Positions 8,449-17,545 of a stretch of DNA of 64,000 nucleotides are shown one piece after another (position 1 is the first letter of the stretch; the number at the start of each line of letters is the position of its first letter). This stretch comes from Rikenellaceae bacterium. GTDB lineage: Bacteria > Bacteroidota > Bacteroidia > Bacteroidales > UBA932. The stretch covers positions 408,061 through 472,060 of the forward strand of contig DPKJ01000005.1 of the NCBI GenBank assembly GCA_003542575.1, in the 5' to 3' direction. Position numbers and translations under genes: made by a program. A model generated the notes under the pieces. The model did no database searches. It was not told the DNA's origin and was given only the letters and a program-made list of their open reading frames with translations.

Positions 8449-9324
8449 ATGACAAAAAAACTTAAAATTGTTGTTCTGGCCAAACAGGTGCCGGACACCC
8501 GTAATGTTGGGAAAAATGCAATGAAAGAGGATGGTACGGTTAACCGTGCTGCCCTTCCGGCAATCTTCAATCCTGAAGATATGAATGCATTGGAACAGGC
8601 ATTAAGACTTAAGGACCGTTTCCCGGGAAGCCAGGTTTTGCTTCTGACAATGGGCCCATCAAGGGCTGCTGAAATAATCCGTGAAGGTTATTACAGGGGA
8701 GCAGACGGAGGAGTACTTCTTACCGACCGTAAATTTGCAGGTGCAGATACACTGGCAACATCCTATGCTCTTTCAATGGCTATCAAGAAAATCGGACCGG
8801 ATATAATTATCGCAGGCAGACAGGCTATCGATGGCGATACAGCACAGGTAGGTCCACAGGTTGCTGAGAAATTGAATTATCCTCAGGTAACTTACGCAGA
8901 AGACATTACCGGATTTGACGGAGATAAGCTTGTGGTAAAAAGAAGGCTTGAGAGAGGTGTAGAAACAGTGAAAACCCCTCTCCCTGCAGTAATTACCGTT
9001 CACGCTACAGCTCCTGATTGCCGTCCAAGACACGCAAAACATTTGATGAAATACAAACACGCCCGCACTTTTACCGAAGAGCAGGACAACGAGCATAACT
9101 CATACCTCCCTATTGAGGCGAAAACTAATCTGAGGATCCCTGAATGGGGTGTTGCCGATGTTGGCGGAGATGAGATTCACTATGGTCTTTCAGGATCACC
9201 TACAAAGGTGAAAAAGATTGAAAACATTGTGCATCAGGCAAAGGAATCAAAGATACTCACATCATCTTTCGAAGATATCGATTCGCTAATTAAAGAACTA
9301 TTCTCATCACACACCATTGGATAA
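8449..9324 (+). CDS. etfB: Electron transfer flavoprotein, beta subunit
   Basis: A 291-residue EtfB/FixA. The N-terminus (VVLAKQVPDT) and the nucleotide-binding signature GRQAIDGDTAQVGPQ (about 123-137) are diagnostic. With EtfA it forms a soluble FAD heterodimer passing electrons from acyl-CoA dehydrogenases to NAD, ferredoxin or a membrane quinone. The gene is longer than the 250-260 residues of mitochondrial-type EtfB, and sits in an anaerobe-like gene set, so an electron-bifurcating form is possible, but the sequence alone does not settle it. The adjacent etfA and acyl-CoA dehydrogenase support cotranscription. Confidence 0.94.
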   Translation: MTKKLKIVVLAKQVPDTRNVGKNAMKEDGTVNRAALPAIFNPEDMNALEQALRLKDRFPGSQVLLLTMGPSRAAEIIREGYYRGADGGVLLTDRKFAGADTLATSYALSMAIKKIGPDIIIAGRQAIDGDTAQVGPQVAEKLNYPQVTYAEDITGFDGDKLVVKRRLERGVETVKTPLPAVITVHATAPDCRPRHAKHLMKYKHARTFTEEQDNEHNSYLPIEAKTNLRIPEWGVADVGGDEIHYGLSGSPTKVKKIENIVHQAKESKILTSSFEDIDSLIKELFSSHTIG

Positions 9325-9340
9325 CAGAAAATCAATAAGT

Positions 9341-10360
9341 ATGAACAATATTTTTATTTATATAGAGACTGAAGGGGGAAAAATTGCTGATGTAAGCCTT
9401 GAGCTTCTGACCAAAGCCCGCTCTCTGGCAAAAGAGCTCTCATGTGAGGTTGAGGCACTTATTATTGGAGACAGCGTGGCTCAACACAAAGAAGAACTTT
9501 TCAAATATGGTGCTCAGACAATTCATGTAGCTGAAGACAAGAAACTTAAGCATTACCTAACACTACCCTACTCTTCAATAGTAATTTCCGTTCTAAAAAA
9601 GGAGAATCCGCAGATTGCGCTCTTTGGAGCAACAAGTGTTGGAAGAGATCTTGCTCCCAGAGTATCTAGTGCTTTGGTAAGCGGACTTACAGCTGACTGC
9701 ACATCTTTAGAAATCGGCGACCATAAGGAGGTTAAAAGTGGTAAAGAGTACAAAAACCTTCTTTACCAAATAAGACCTGCCTTTGGTGGTAACATTATTG
9801 CAACAATCATAAACCCTGATTGCAGACCGCAAATGGCAACTGTAAGAGAGGGAGTTATGAAAAAAGAGGCTCTTGATGTGGCTGTAAAAGGTAAGGTTAA
9901 GGTAATTGACACTGCTGCCATTATTAAAGATGAAGACTTTGTTGTTGAGATTATTGAAAGACACATCGAGGAGCGCAAAATTGATATCAAAGGCTCTCCG
10001 GTTATTATTGCCGGTGGTTTTGGAGTGGGTTCAAAAGAGAACTTTAAACTTCTTTACGATCTTGCTGCAGTGCTAGGTGCCGAGGTTGGCGCCTCAAGAG
10101 CCGCTGTTGACGCCGGGTTCGCTGAGCCTGCAAGGCAAATCGGACAGACTGGAGTTACCGTAAGACCTAAGCTCTATATTGCAGTAGGAATTTCAGGCCA
10201 GATTCAGCACACAGCCGGAATGGACCAGTCTGCAATGATAATTTCAATAAACAACGATCCTGCGGCTCCTATTCATCAGATTGCCGACTACGCAATTGTA
10301 GGTGACCTTAATGAGATAATCCCGCGGATGATTAAATCTTACAAACTAAACAGCAAATAG
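9341..10360 (+). CDS. etfA: Electron transfer flavoprotein, alpha subunit
   Basis: A 339-residue EtfA/FixB. The C-terminal FAD domain (about 215-335) contains the diagnostic GASRAAVDAG, QIGQTGVTV, PKLYIAVGISG and QHTAGM motifs. The chosen start is the ATG at 9341; an in-frame TTG at 9317 would overlap etfB and add eight residues without similarity to the family. The acyl-CoA dehydrogenase gene begins one base after the stop, so the three genes are almost certainly cotranscribed. Confidence 0.94.
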   Translation: MNNIFIYIETEGGKIADVSLELLTKARSLAKELSCEVEALIIGDSVAQHKEELFKYGAQTIHVAEDKKLKHYLTLPYSSIVISVLKKENPQIALFGATSVGRDLAPRVSSALVSGLTADCTSLEIGDHKEVKSGKEYKNLLYQIRPAFGGNIIATIINPDCRPQMATVREGVMKKEALDVAVKGKVKVIDTAAIIKDEDFVVEIIERHIEERKIDIKGSPVIIAGGFGVGSKENFKLLYDLAAVLGAEVGASRAAVDAGFAEPARQIGQTGVTVRPKLYIAVGISGQIQHTAGMDQSAMIISINNDPAAPIHQIADYAIVGDLNEIIPRMIKSYKLNSK

Positions 10361-10361
10361 T

Positions 10362-12089
10362 ATGGCCAATTTTTATAAAGATAATAACGATTTAAAATTT
10401 CAGTTCAGTCATCCTCTGATGTCTAAAATTGTTAGACTCAAGGAGCAGGATTTTAAAGATTCAGGAAATATTGACTATGCACCTTCATCCTTTGAAGATA
10501 CAGTAGACTCTTATGATAAGGTAATGGAGATACTTGGAGAGATTTGCGGTGATGTTATTTTTCCAAATTCCGAAGAGGTTGACCATTCAGGTCCTCATCA
10601 CGAAAATGGAAGGGTTACCTATGCAAAAGGTACTCAGCAGAATCAGGATACCCTTACGCAAGCCGGTCTTTACGGAATGTCACTTCCAAGAGAGTTTGGA
10701 GGGCTAAATTTTTCAATGGTTCCGTATGTTATGGCTGCCGAGATAGTTGCTAGAGCTGATGCAGGTTTTGCCAACATTTGGGGTCTTCAGGATTGTGCTG
10801 AAACTATTCACGAATTTGCCACAGAAGAGATTAAAGAGGAGTTTTTGCCTAGAATTCATCAGGGCGAAACTTGCTCAATGGACCTTACAGAGCCGGATGC
10901 AGGAAGTGACCTTCAGGCAGTTATGCTAAAGGCTACGCTTAACGAACAGGATGGTATGTGGTACTTGAATGGCGTTAAGAGGTTCATAACAAATGGTGAT
11001 GCCCAGATTAAACTGGTACTTGCCCGCTCAGAAGAGAACACTACTGACGGCAGAGGCCTTTCATACTTTGTTCATGATCAGAAGTGGGGAGGTGTTACTG
11101 TGAGAAGAATCGAAAACAAACTCGGAATAAAGGGCTCTCCTACCTGTGAACTTGTATTCTCAAATGCTCCTGCCAAACTTGTTGGTGAGCGAAGAATGGG
11201 TCTTATAAAGTATGTGATGTCGCTGATGAATGGTGCAAGACTTGGAGTAGGTGCCCAGTCAGTTGGTATTTCAGAAGCAGCATATCGCGAAGCTTTAAAG
11301 TATGCTCATGAAAGAGCACAGTTTGGTAAGCCAATTATTCAGTTTCCGGCTGTTTATGAGATGCTGGCAGTTATTAAGGCTAAATTACAGGCTTCAAGGG
11401 CTCTGCTATATGAAACAACAAGATTTGTTGATGTATATAAATCCTATGGTTTTATTGCTGAGACAAGAAAACTCACTCCGGAAGAGAGGACTGAATCAAA
11501 GCAGTACCAGAAATTGGCAGATATGTTTACCCCTATGCTCAAACTGATGGCATCGGAGTATTCAAACCAAAATGCTTATGACTCTCTTCAGATACATGGT
11601 GGGTCAGGTTTTATGAAGGACTACCCTATTGAACGTATTTACAGGGATGCCAGAATTACAACCATTTACGAGGGCACATCTCAGCTTCAGGTAGTGGCTG
11701 CTCAGAGATATGTAACTAACGGAGGTTATATGAGTCAGCTTCGTGAATATGAGAACAGACCTGTAAAAGCTGAATACGAACAACTCAAAAAGATAATCGC
11801 CGAAATGACAAATCAGTATGAAAAGGCTGTCGAAATGCTGATTGGCAAAGACAACGAGTACATCGATTTCCACGCCAGAAGAGTTGTAGAGATGGCTGCA
11901 CATATAACCATGTCATACCTTCTGTTGAATGATGCTCAGATCGACAGCAGCTTTGATAACTCTGCACAGATTTACATTACCAAAGCTCAATCATGGAACG
12001 ACGAAAGGTTCAACTACCTTAAGAATTTCTCACCTTGTCAGCTAAGTGCTTTCCAGGCCATTAAAGAGGAACATGTAAAGGAGGCATAA
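10362..12089 (+). CDS. Acyl-CoA dehydrogenase (long C-terminal form)
   Basis: A 575-residue FAD-dependent acyl-CoA dehydrogenase. The N-terminal and middle domains carry MDLTEPDAGSDLQ (about 175) and FITNGD (about 205); the C-terminal helical domain has ERAQFGKPI, QIHGGSGFMKDYPIERIYRD and the IYEGTSQLQ motif with the probable catalytic glutamate. An extra C-terminal region of about 130 residues follows, as in the larger Bacteroidetes homologues, compared with 380 residues for classical short-chain enzymes. It is linked to etfBA, its likely electron acceptor. The chain-length or branched-chain specificity is not readable here. A terminator follows at 12118. Confidence 0.9.
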   Translation: MANFYKDNNDLKFQFSHPLMSKIVRLKEQDFKDSGNIDYAPSSFEDTVDSYDKVMEILGEICGDVIFPNSEEVDHSGPHHENGRVTYAKGTQQNQDTLTQAGLYGMSLPREFGGLNFSMVPYVMAAEIVARADAGFANIWGLQDCAETIHEFATEEIKEEFLPRIHQGETCSMDLTEPDAGSDLQAVMLKATLNEQDGMWYLNGVKRFITNGDAQIKLVLARSEENTTDGRGLSYFVHDQKWGGVTVRRIENKLGIKGSPTCELVFSNAPAKLVGERRMGLIKYVMSLMNGARLGVGAQSVGISEAAYREALKYAHERAQFGKPIIQFPAVYEMLAVIKAKLQASRALLYETTRFVDVYKSYGFIAETRKLTPEERTESKQYQKLADMFTPMLKLMASEYSNQNAYDSLQIHGGSGFMKDYPIERIYRDARITTIYEGTSQLQVVAAQRYVTNGGYMSQLREYENRPVKAEYEQLKKIIAEMTNQYEKAVEMLIGKDNEYIDFHARRVVEMAAHITMSYLLLNDAQIDSSFDNSAQIYITKAQSWNDERFNYLKNFSPCQLSAFQAIKEEHVKEA

Positions 12090-12117
12090 GCCTGATTTCA
12101 TTACACATTCAATAAAG

Positions 12118-12160
12118 TGGCGCAGAGAAATAGTAATAATCTCTGCGCCATTATAAGTAT
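12118..12160. terminator. Bidirectional rho-independent terminator
   Basis: Eleven perfect base pairs (arms 12118-12128 and 12140-12150, TGGCGCAGAGA and its complement) around an 11-base loop, followed by an AT-rich stretch. It lies between the convergent acyl-CoA dehydrogenase and CDF exporter genes. The weak T-tract on the plus side (ttataagtattttt) is 5-10 bases after the stem. Confidence 0.7.
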
Positions 12161-12219
12161 TTTTCCATATTGGTTTTGTAAATATCACATAATTAATCAA
12201 ATGTGAAGCTACTTAAAAA

Positions 12220-13128
12220 TTACCTACAGGAGTTTGTGTACTTGCAGTTGTGGGCCTCTCCGGTGCGCTCAACCTCAATTGTAATGTGATCTATCCCTGA
12301 CGATGATGTAATCTCGCGCACCCTCTCCTTAAGATTGCAAATTGTTAATGAATCGGTTTCATCAGCAACCACAATGTGAAGTGTCAATATGTGATTTTCT
12401 CCATCAAGACTCCAAATATGCAGGTCATGAAGAGACACAATTTCATTTATGGAAAGTAAACGGCCTTCAAGTTCATCAACATTTATACTTTTTGGAACCT
12501 CTTGCAGCATTATTTTTACTGTATTTCTGAGGTTACGATAAACATTCCAGAGAACCCAGGCGGTAATAATCAGAGACATCAGAGGGTCAAGGAAAGGAAG
12601 ATCAAAGAAAAACATTAGAACCGCTCCAATAAATACGGCGATCCATCCCAAAACATCCTCCATCATATGCAATAAAACCGCCTTTTCATTGTGGCTTGTA
12701 CCATGCTTTAACCGTAGAACTGCTGCTCCGTTAACTATGATCCCGATAACAGCCAGTATAATCATTCCAGGAGCATGAGCCTGTTGTGGTTCAATTATCC
12801 TTTTCACGCTCTCCTGAATTATAAACACCGACCCTATTGCAAGAACCAGTGATATAAATATTGATCCAAGTAGTGAAAACCTCTTATAACCGTAAGAGTA
12901 AAAACGATCACCCCTCTTCTGAGAAAATTTTTGAAGATACCAGGCTACTCCTAGTGACAAAGAATCCCCAAAATCGTGTACGGCGTCAGAGAGAATTGCC
13001 ACCGAGTTTGTTAAAAGTCCTCCAACTAGCTCAATCAGGGCAAACGAAATGTTTAAAACAAATGCGTAGGCAATGTTTTTTGAACTATTATTTATTGGAC
13101 TGAGACTATGTGAATGGTCGTGCGACAT
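12220..13128 (-). CDS. Cation diffusion facilitator (CzcD/ZitB-like metal exporter)
   Basis: A 302-residue membrane protein of the CDF family, which exports Zn, Co or Cd in exchange for protons. It begins with a His-rich leader (MSHDHSHS), has about six membrane segments, and carries the transport-site pairs HDFGD (about 47-51) in segment 2 and HMMED (about 155) in segment 5. The C-terminal 90 residues form the cytoplasmic metal-binding domain (LHDLHIWSLDGENHILTLHIVV). The HxxxD plus HxxxD arrangement predicts zinc. It is monocistronic, transcribed away from the next gene. Confidence 0.92.
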   Translation of the reverse strand: MSHDHSHSLSPINNSSKNIAYAFVLNISFALIELVGGLLTNSVAILSDAVHDFGDSLSLGVAWYLQKFSQKRGDRFYSYGYKRFSLLGSIFISLVLAIGSVFIIQESVKRIIEPQQAHAPGMIILAVIGIIVNGAAVLRLKHGTSHNEKAVLLHMMEDVLGWIAVFIGAVLMFFFDLPFLDPLMSLIITAWVLWNVYRNLRNTVKIMLQEVPKSINVDELEGRLLSINEIVSLHDLHIWSLDGENHILTLHIVVADETDSLTICNLKERVREITSSSGIDHITIEVERTGEAHNCKYTNSCR

Positions 13129-13336
13129 TTAATAAGCGTTTTACTTAATAACCGTTTTTGATGATATTTGTTTATTCGCCTTTAGGATAGTTTTTGTTTA
13201 AGCGTTTTTTAAGTGAAAATTTGGTTTTGATACCTCAGGAATACCTCAAAAAACTGTTGAAATTACAAACAATGAAATTATAAACAAAAAACTTCATCGC
13301 GATAATTTTTTAACTTTGTAAGATATAATCGGGAAA
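13129..13336. other. Intergenic region with short direct repeats between two divergent genes
   Basis: This 208-base AT-rich stretch separates the CDF exporter (minus) from the isomerase-like gene (plus). It holds two copies of TAAGCGTTTT (13133-13142 and 13199-13208) and a tandem ATACCTCA repeat with an 11-base period (13230-13237, 13241-13248). No open frame or stable RNA structure was seen. The repeats could be operator sites, but this is inference. Confidence 0.35.
13311..13318 (+). promoter_or_regulatory. -7 box for the isomerase-like gene
   Basis: TAACTTTG, a match to TAnnTTTG, ends 18 bases before the ATG at 13337. No clear -33 element is visible. Confidence 0.45.
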
Positions 13337-14602
13337 ATGGAAAAATCGCTTAATATAATTACACTCGCCTCTGCCCTGCATGGCGATTCGCAAGAGATAA
13401 CTTCGCACAGAGAGATAATACCTGTACTCAGGTCCCACTTTGTAACTAAAGAGTTATCTTATGAACAAATTTCTGCCGGTTCACTTCCGGATGGATTTAC
13501 TGTTCTTTTTATTGCCACAGGAGGAACTGAGGAGCTCTTTCTGAAAATCAATAAAATGATACCTCAGCCTGTTGTTATTCTGAGTGATTCATATCACAAC
13601 TCCCTTGCAGCATCGCTGGAGATATGCTCGTGGATGCATAACAATAACATCATGCATAAACATATAGTATTTCCGGTTGAACCATCCAGAAAGGTAATTG
13701 AGCAAATTCTTGAAGAGCTCGACTTTACAGCAGTTATCCAAAGTGGTTTTTCGCAGTTAAAAAGAGAAAGAATCGGACTTATAGGCGGAGAGTCTCCATG
13801 GTTAATATCTTCAAAAATTGACAAACGATACATTGGAGAAAAATTTGGGGTTTCTTTCGTGGAAATTGATCCGCAGGCAATAATTAAAGATTTTGAGAAA
13901 GAGACTATTACGAATTCTTCTGTAACAGACTTCGCCCGCAAAATTGCCTCCCGTCTTGATATACATACCAATGAAGATACATTAAAAGATGCCGTAAGGT
14001 TCTATAATGTGCTTTTAAAATATTGTGAGGAGTTCAAACTTACATCCCTTACCATTAAGTGTTTCGATATTTTGATTCCTTGCAATACAACTGCCTGCCT
14101 GGCCCTGGCTTTGCTAAACGACAAAGGCATAACAGCTGGTTGCGAAGGAGACATACCCTCTTTGTGGAGTATGATAATTTCAAGGGTGTTTTGTGAGAAA
14201 ATCTCTTTTATGTCAAATCCTTCTTCAATTGAAAGGGTTGATAATAGTATCGATTTTGCACACTGTACAGCCCCACTCTCCTTATCTGAAGAGTTTACCC
14301 TTACAAGCCACTATGAATCAAAATTGGGTATTGGAGTTAAGGCTAAAATGTCTTTGGGTAAATATACTCTTTTCAAATGCGCTGGCGAAAAGTTGAATAA
14401 GTTCTATGTTTTTGAAGGAGAGGTGGTTCAAAACACTTCTGTAATTGAAAGATGCAGAACTCAAATTAAGTTTATTTTTAAATCAGATGATGACCTGGAC
14501 GAATATCTGAATTCATATCTGGGCAACCACACAATTCTGATTCCGGGGAAAAATAAAAAAGCACTAAAAAGAGTGATGAAGTTTATGTCGGAAATTCAGT
14601 AA
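13337..14602 (+). CDS. Fucose/arabinose isomerase-fold protein of unknown substrate
   Basis: A 421-residue cytoplasmic protein that resembles the L-fucose/L-arabinose isomerase superfamily rather than any named enzyme. The N-terminal half looks like the Rossmann-like substrate domains (TVLFIATGGTEE, GLIGGESPWLI). Around residue 275 it has GCEGDIPSLW, close to the CEGD metal-site segment of that superfamily, and about 315 an AHCTAPLS motif of the same type. It is shorter than true fucose isomerase (about 590) and no sugar genes lie nearby. It has its own -7 box and no operon partner. Treat the fold as likely and the reaction as unknown. Confidence 0.6.
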   Translation: MEKSLNIITLASALHGDSQEITSHREIIPVLRSHFVTKELSYEQISAGSLPDGFTVLFIATGGTEELFLKINKMIPQPVVILSDSYHNSLAASLEICSWMHNNNIMHKHIVFPVEPSRKVIEQILEELDFTAVIQSGFSQLKRERIGLIGGESPWLISSKIDKRYIGEKFGVSFVEIDPQAIIKDFEKETITNSSVTDFARKIASRLDIHTNEDTLKDAVRFYNVLLKYCEEFKLTSLTIKCFDILIPCNTTACLALALLNDKGITAGCEGDIPSLWSMIISRVFCEKISFMSNPSSIERVDNSIDFAHCTAPLSLSEEFTLTSHYESKLGIGVKAKMSLGKYTLFKCAGEKLNKFYVFEGEVVQNTSVIERCRTQIKFIFKSDDDLDEYLNSYLGNHTILIPGKNKKALKRVMKFMSEIQ

Positions 14603-14733
14603 TTCAGCAATTTACTAAATCATCAAATCAGTAAACAATTAATTATTTCAAATATAACCTAGTTTTATTTACTCTAATTTTCTCTAACTATAGCATTAAA
14701 AAAAACATTATACATTAACTCAAACCTCTCATT

Positions 14734-16110
14734 ATGAAAAACATATATGCAAACTGGAAATTTATAAAAGGGACTTTGCTTTTAGTGGTTTCTCTTTTTC
14801 TTGCAAACACCTCTTTTTCGCAAACAATCATTAACAAAGATCCCCGTATAGAGGCTGCTGTTAATGAGATCTGCACAGATAATATGAGAGAAAATATAAC
14901 AGGCTTGCTCAAGTTTCATACGCGCCATAATCTAAGTACTCAAAAAAGAGCTGATTTTGGAATTGGTGCTGCTGCAACCTATATTGAAAATAAGCTCAAT
15001 GAGTATGCAAAATCGGACAGCCGTTTTACAGTAGAGAGAGTTCTCTACAAGGCCGGAGGAGAAGGAACGCGTTTGGGCAGAGAAATTACTCTCACAAACA
15101 TAGTTGTAACGATAAAGGGGAATTCTTCGGATGACAGAGTGATTGCACTACTTGCGCATTATGACAGCCGTTCGGAGGATAACACTGACTCTACCACTTA
15201 TGCTCCCGGTGCAAACGATAATTTAAGCGGAGTTTCAGCACTACTGGAGATCGCAAGAATTTTAGCCGGAAAAGAGATTGGCGCTACAATAAAGCTAATG
15301 TTTCTCTCAGGTGAAGAGCATGGTCTTTTGGGTGCTGCACATATGGCTCAGATTGCTCAGGATGAGAAATGGAATCTGATTGCCGTTTTGAACAACGATA
15401 TGATAAGTAACAGCCATTCAAGTGATACTGACATAAGAAACAATTCAATCGTAAGGGTATTTTCCGAGAATATTCCATTTACCGAAAACGAGGCACAGGC
15501 AAGGGAGAGGGTTTTTAACTCGGCTGAAAATGACTCCCCGTCAAGACAACTTGCCAGATATATTAAAGAGAGCGGAGAGAGATATACAGAAAATCTTATG
15601 GTTAAACTGATTTATCGTAACGACCGTTTTGGCAGAGGAGGCGACCATACTCCTTTTAACAGAAAGGGATTTACAGCTGTAAGAATATGTGAATTCTATG
15701 AAAATTACGATAGAACCCATCAAAAGACTGAAATCAGAAACGGAAAACAGTTCGGGGATATAATCGAAGGGGTCGATTTTGAATATCTGCGCAAAAACAC
15801 CTCCGTAAATCTCTCTTCACTTATGAATCTGGCCCTTGCTCCATATGAGCCAATAAATGTATCAACAAATGTCTCTTCCTTATCAAATTACACCGAGATA
15901 TCATGGAAGGAGCCTGTTAAAGGAATTATGCCATATGGGTACTATCTTCTTATAAGAGAGACAGATTCTCCTGTTTGGCAAAGAAAAATTTTCGTTAAAG
16001 GAACTGAGATTAATGTTCCATTGAGCAAAGACAACTATTTCTTTGGGGTTCAGTCAGTAGGCGATAAAGGGAACGAAAGCCTTCCTGTGTTTTCAAAAGG
16101 TGTTAGGTAG
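14734..16110 (+). CDS. Secreted M28-family aminopeptidase
   Basis: A 458-residue protein with an N-terminal signal peptide ending near TSFSQ (about residue 29). The M28 zinc-peptidase domain shows the ligands in order: LLAHYDS, PGANDNLSGV with the bridging aspartate, LSGEEHGLLGA with the catalytic glutamate pair, an NNDM-type aspartate, and a later GGDHTPF histidine. The final 90 residues look like a fibronectin type III-like domain (EISWKEP...YYLLIRE). It is expected to remove N-terminal residues from peptides outside the cytoplasm. It has no close operon partner; DUF2520 starts 34 bases later and may be cotranscribed. Confidence 0.9.
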   Translation: MKNIYANWKFIKGTLLLVVSLFLANTSFSQTIINKDPRIEAAVNEICTDNMRENITGLLKFHTRHNLSTQKRADFGIGAAATYIENKLNEYAKSDSRFTVERVLYKAGGEGTRLGREITLTNIVVTIKGNSSDDRVIALLAHYDSRSEDNTDSTTYAPGANDNLSGVSALLEIARILAGKEIGATIKLMFLSGEEHGLLGAAHMAQIAQDEKWNLIAVLNNDMISNSHSSDTDIRNNSIVRVFSENIPFTENEAQARERVFNSAENDSPSRQLARYIKESGERYTENLMVKLIYRNDRFGRGGDHTPFNRKGFTAVRICEFYENYDRTHQKTEIRNGKQFGDIIEGVDFEYLRKNTSVNLSSLMNLALAPYEPINVSTNVSSLSNYTEISWKEPVKGIMPYGYYLLIRETDSPVWQRKIFVKGTEINVPLSKDNYFFGVQSVGDKGNESLPVFSKGVR

Positions 16111-16144
16111 GTGAAGAAGTAAAAACAAAAGTAAAAGATGTTAA

Positions 16145-16996
16145 ATGCGTAAACAGAAGCATTATAAAATATCATTGGTAGGGTGCGGAAATGTGGCTTA
16201 CAGACTCTCTTTTGCTCTTAAAAGTGCTGGTCACTCTATCCCCTGCATATATGGCAGAAACTTAAATGAGGCAAACAAACTGGCCTATATTTTAAATAAA
16301 CCTGAAATTCTGGAGCACATACCTCCGGCTACCCACAAAGCTAAAAGTGAGATAATTGCAACCAGGGGTACAGATGATTTTAAAATGCTTTCGGAAAGTG
16401 ATATTATTATTATTGCTGTATCAGACAATGCCATTCAGGAGATCTCAGACAGGCTGTTTGAGGCACTTAATGGAGAAAAAGAGCTGCCGGTTGTTGTTCA
16501 TTCAAGCGGAGCAACAGATATAAGCGTGTTGTGCAAATGGCCCCGATTCGGTGTCTTTTACCCGCTGATGACTTTATCGAAGACAAAACCGGTTGACTTT
16601 AAACTAATTCCATTTTTTTTAGAAGCAAATGACAGCGTAGTAATGGAACAAATTTCATCTCTCTGCTACTCACTGGGTTCAGAATATAAGGTTTGTTCAT
16701 CTGAAGAACGGTTAAAAGTGCATACTGCTGCTGTTTTTGTAAGTAATTTTGTGAACTATCTTACCGGACTGGCCTTTGATATATCCGGACAAAATCAGAT
16801 GTATTTAATGCCCCTTGCAATTGAAACTGTGAGAAAGGCATTTCTTTATGAGCACCCTTCACTTGTTCAGACAGGCCCTGCAGTCAGAGACGATCATCAG
16901 ACGATGAATAAGCACATTGATATACTTGAAAATATGGATGACCACAAGCTGGTTTATGAGACTATTTCAAAACTTATACTTAAACAAAGAAAATAA
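16145..16996 (+). CDS. Rossmann-fold / DUF2520 oxidoreductase-like protein
   Basis: A 283-residue protein with an N-terminal NAD(P)-binding Rossmann domain (ISLVGCGNVAYRL, about 9-21; IIAVSDNAI, about 97) and a C-terminal helical DUF2520 domain with KVHTAAVFVSNFVNYL and GPAVRDDHQTM. The fold is related to pyrroline-5-carboxylate reductase and other short Rossmann dehydrogenases; the substrate is unknown. In Bacteroidetes it is usually linked with a KdsC-like phosphatase and Maf, exactly as here: the KdsC-like gene begins seven bases after its stop. Confidence 0.85.
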   Translation: MRKQKHYKISLVGCGNVAYRLSFALKSAGHSIPCIYGRNLNEANKLAYILNKPEILEHIPPATHKAKSEIIATRGTDDFKMLSESDIIIIAVSDNAIQEISDRLFEALNGEKELPVVVHSSGATDISVLCKWPRFGVFYPLMTLSKTKPVDFKLIPFFLEANDSVVMEQISSLCYSLGSEYKVCSSEERLKVHTAAVFVSNFVNYLTGLAFDISGQNQMYLMPLAIETVRKAFLYEHPSLVQTGPAVRDDHQTMNKHIDILENMDDHKLVYETISKLILKQRK

Positions 16997-17003
16997 TTCT
17001 AAT

Positions 17004-17528
17004 ATGTCCAATTATAAGATTAAATTATCTAAGATTAAAGCATTTGCCTTTGATGTAGACGGAGTATTTACAGACGGTACCGTTATTGCAACCGAATCCG
17101 GTGACCTTTTGCGATCACATAATGCAAAAGATGGTTATGCAGTAAGGATGGCCATTCTAAACAATTTCCCGGTTGCAATAATTACAGGAGGTGCTTCTGA
17201 AAGCATTATTAAAAGGTTTGCCCCTATCGGAGTAGAAGACATATATTTGAAATCACATAATAAAATGCCTGATTTTCTCAGGTTTTGTTCAAAACACAAC
17301 CTAAAACCGGACGAAGTTTTGTTTATGGGCGATGATATACCTGATATTGGAATTCTTAAAAATTGCGGGCTTGCAACATGTCCTGCAGATGCTGTCAATG
17401 AGGTTAAAGAGGTAAGCGAATATGTATCACTATTTAATGGAGGCAGAGGCTGTGTCAGGGATGTTATTGAACAGACTCTCAAAATCCAAGGTGTTTGGAG
17501 TGCCAATCCTGAGGCATATTCAGGCTAA
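17004..17528 (+). CDS. KdsC-like HAD phosphatase (Kdo-8-phosphate phosphatase family)
   Basis: A 174-residue minimal HAD hydrolase lacking a cap domain. Motif I is FDVDGVFTDG (about 14-23), motif II IITGGAS, and motif IV GDDIPDIG. This is the pattern of KdsC/YrbI phosphatases, which convert Kdo-8-phosphate to Kdo for lipopolysaccharide. The start ATG at 17004 is preferred, because a longer frame from 16917 runs inside the upstream gene and adds an unrelated N-terminus. The neighbours are DUF2520 and Maf, not other Kdo genes, so the true substrate could differ. Confidence 0.85.
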   Translation: MSNYKIKLSKIKAFAFDVDGVFTDGTVIATESGDLLRSHNAKDGYAVRMAILNNFPVAIITGGASESIIKRFAPIGVEDIYLKSHNKMPDFLRFCSKHNLKPDEVLFMGDDIPDIGILKNCGLATCPADAVNEVKEVSEYVSLFNGGRGCVRDVIEQTLKIQGVWSANPEAYSG

Positions 17529-17545
17529 CAAAATAATCAGTATTT

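Noticed and set aside
16917..17003. N-terminal extension of the KdsC-like protein
   Set aside because: This part runs inside the DUF2520 gene; family proteins begin at the ATG at 17004.
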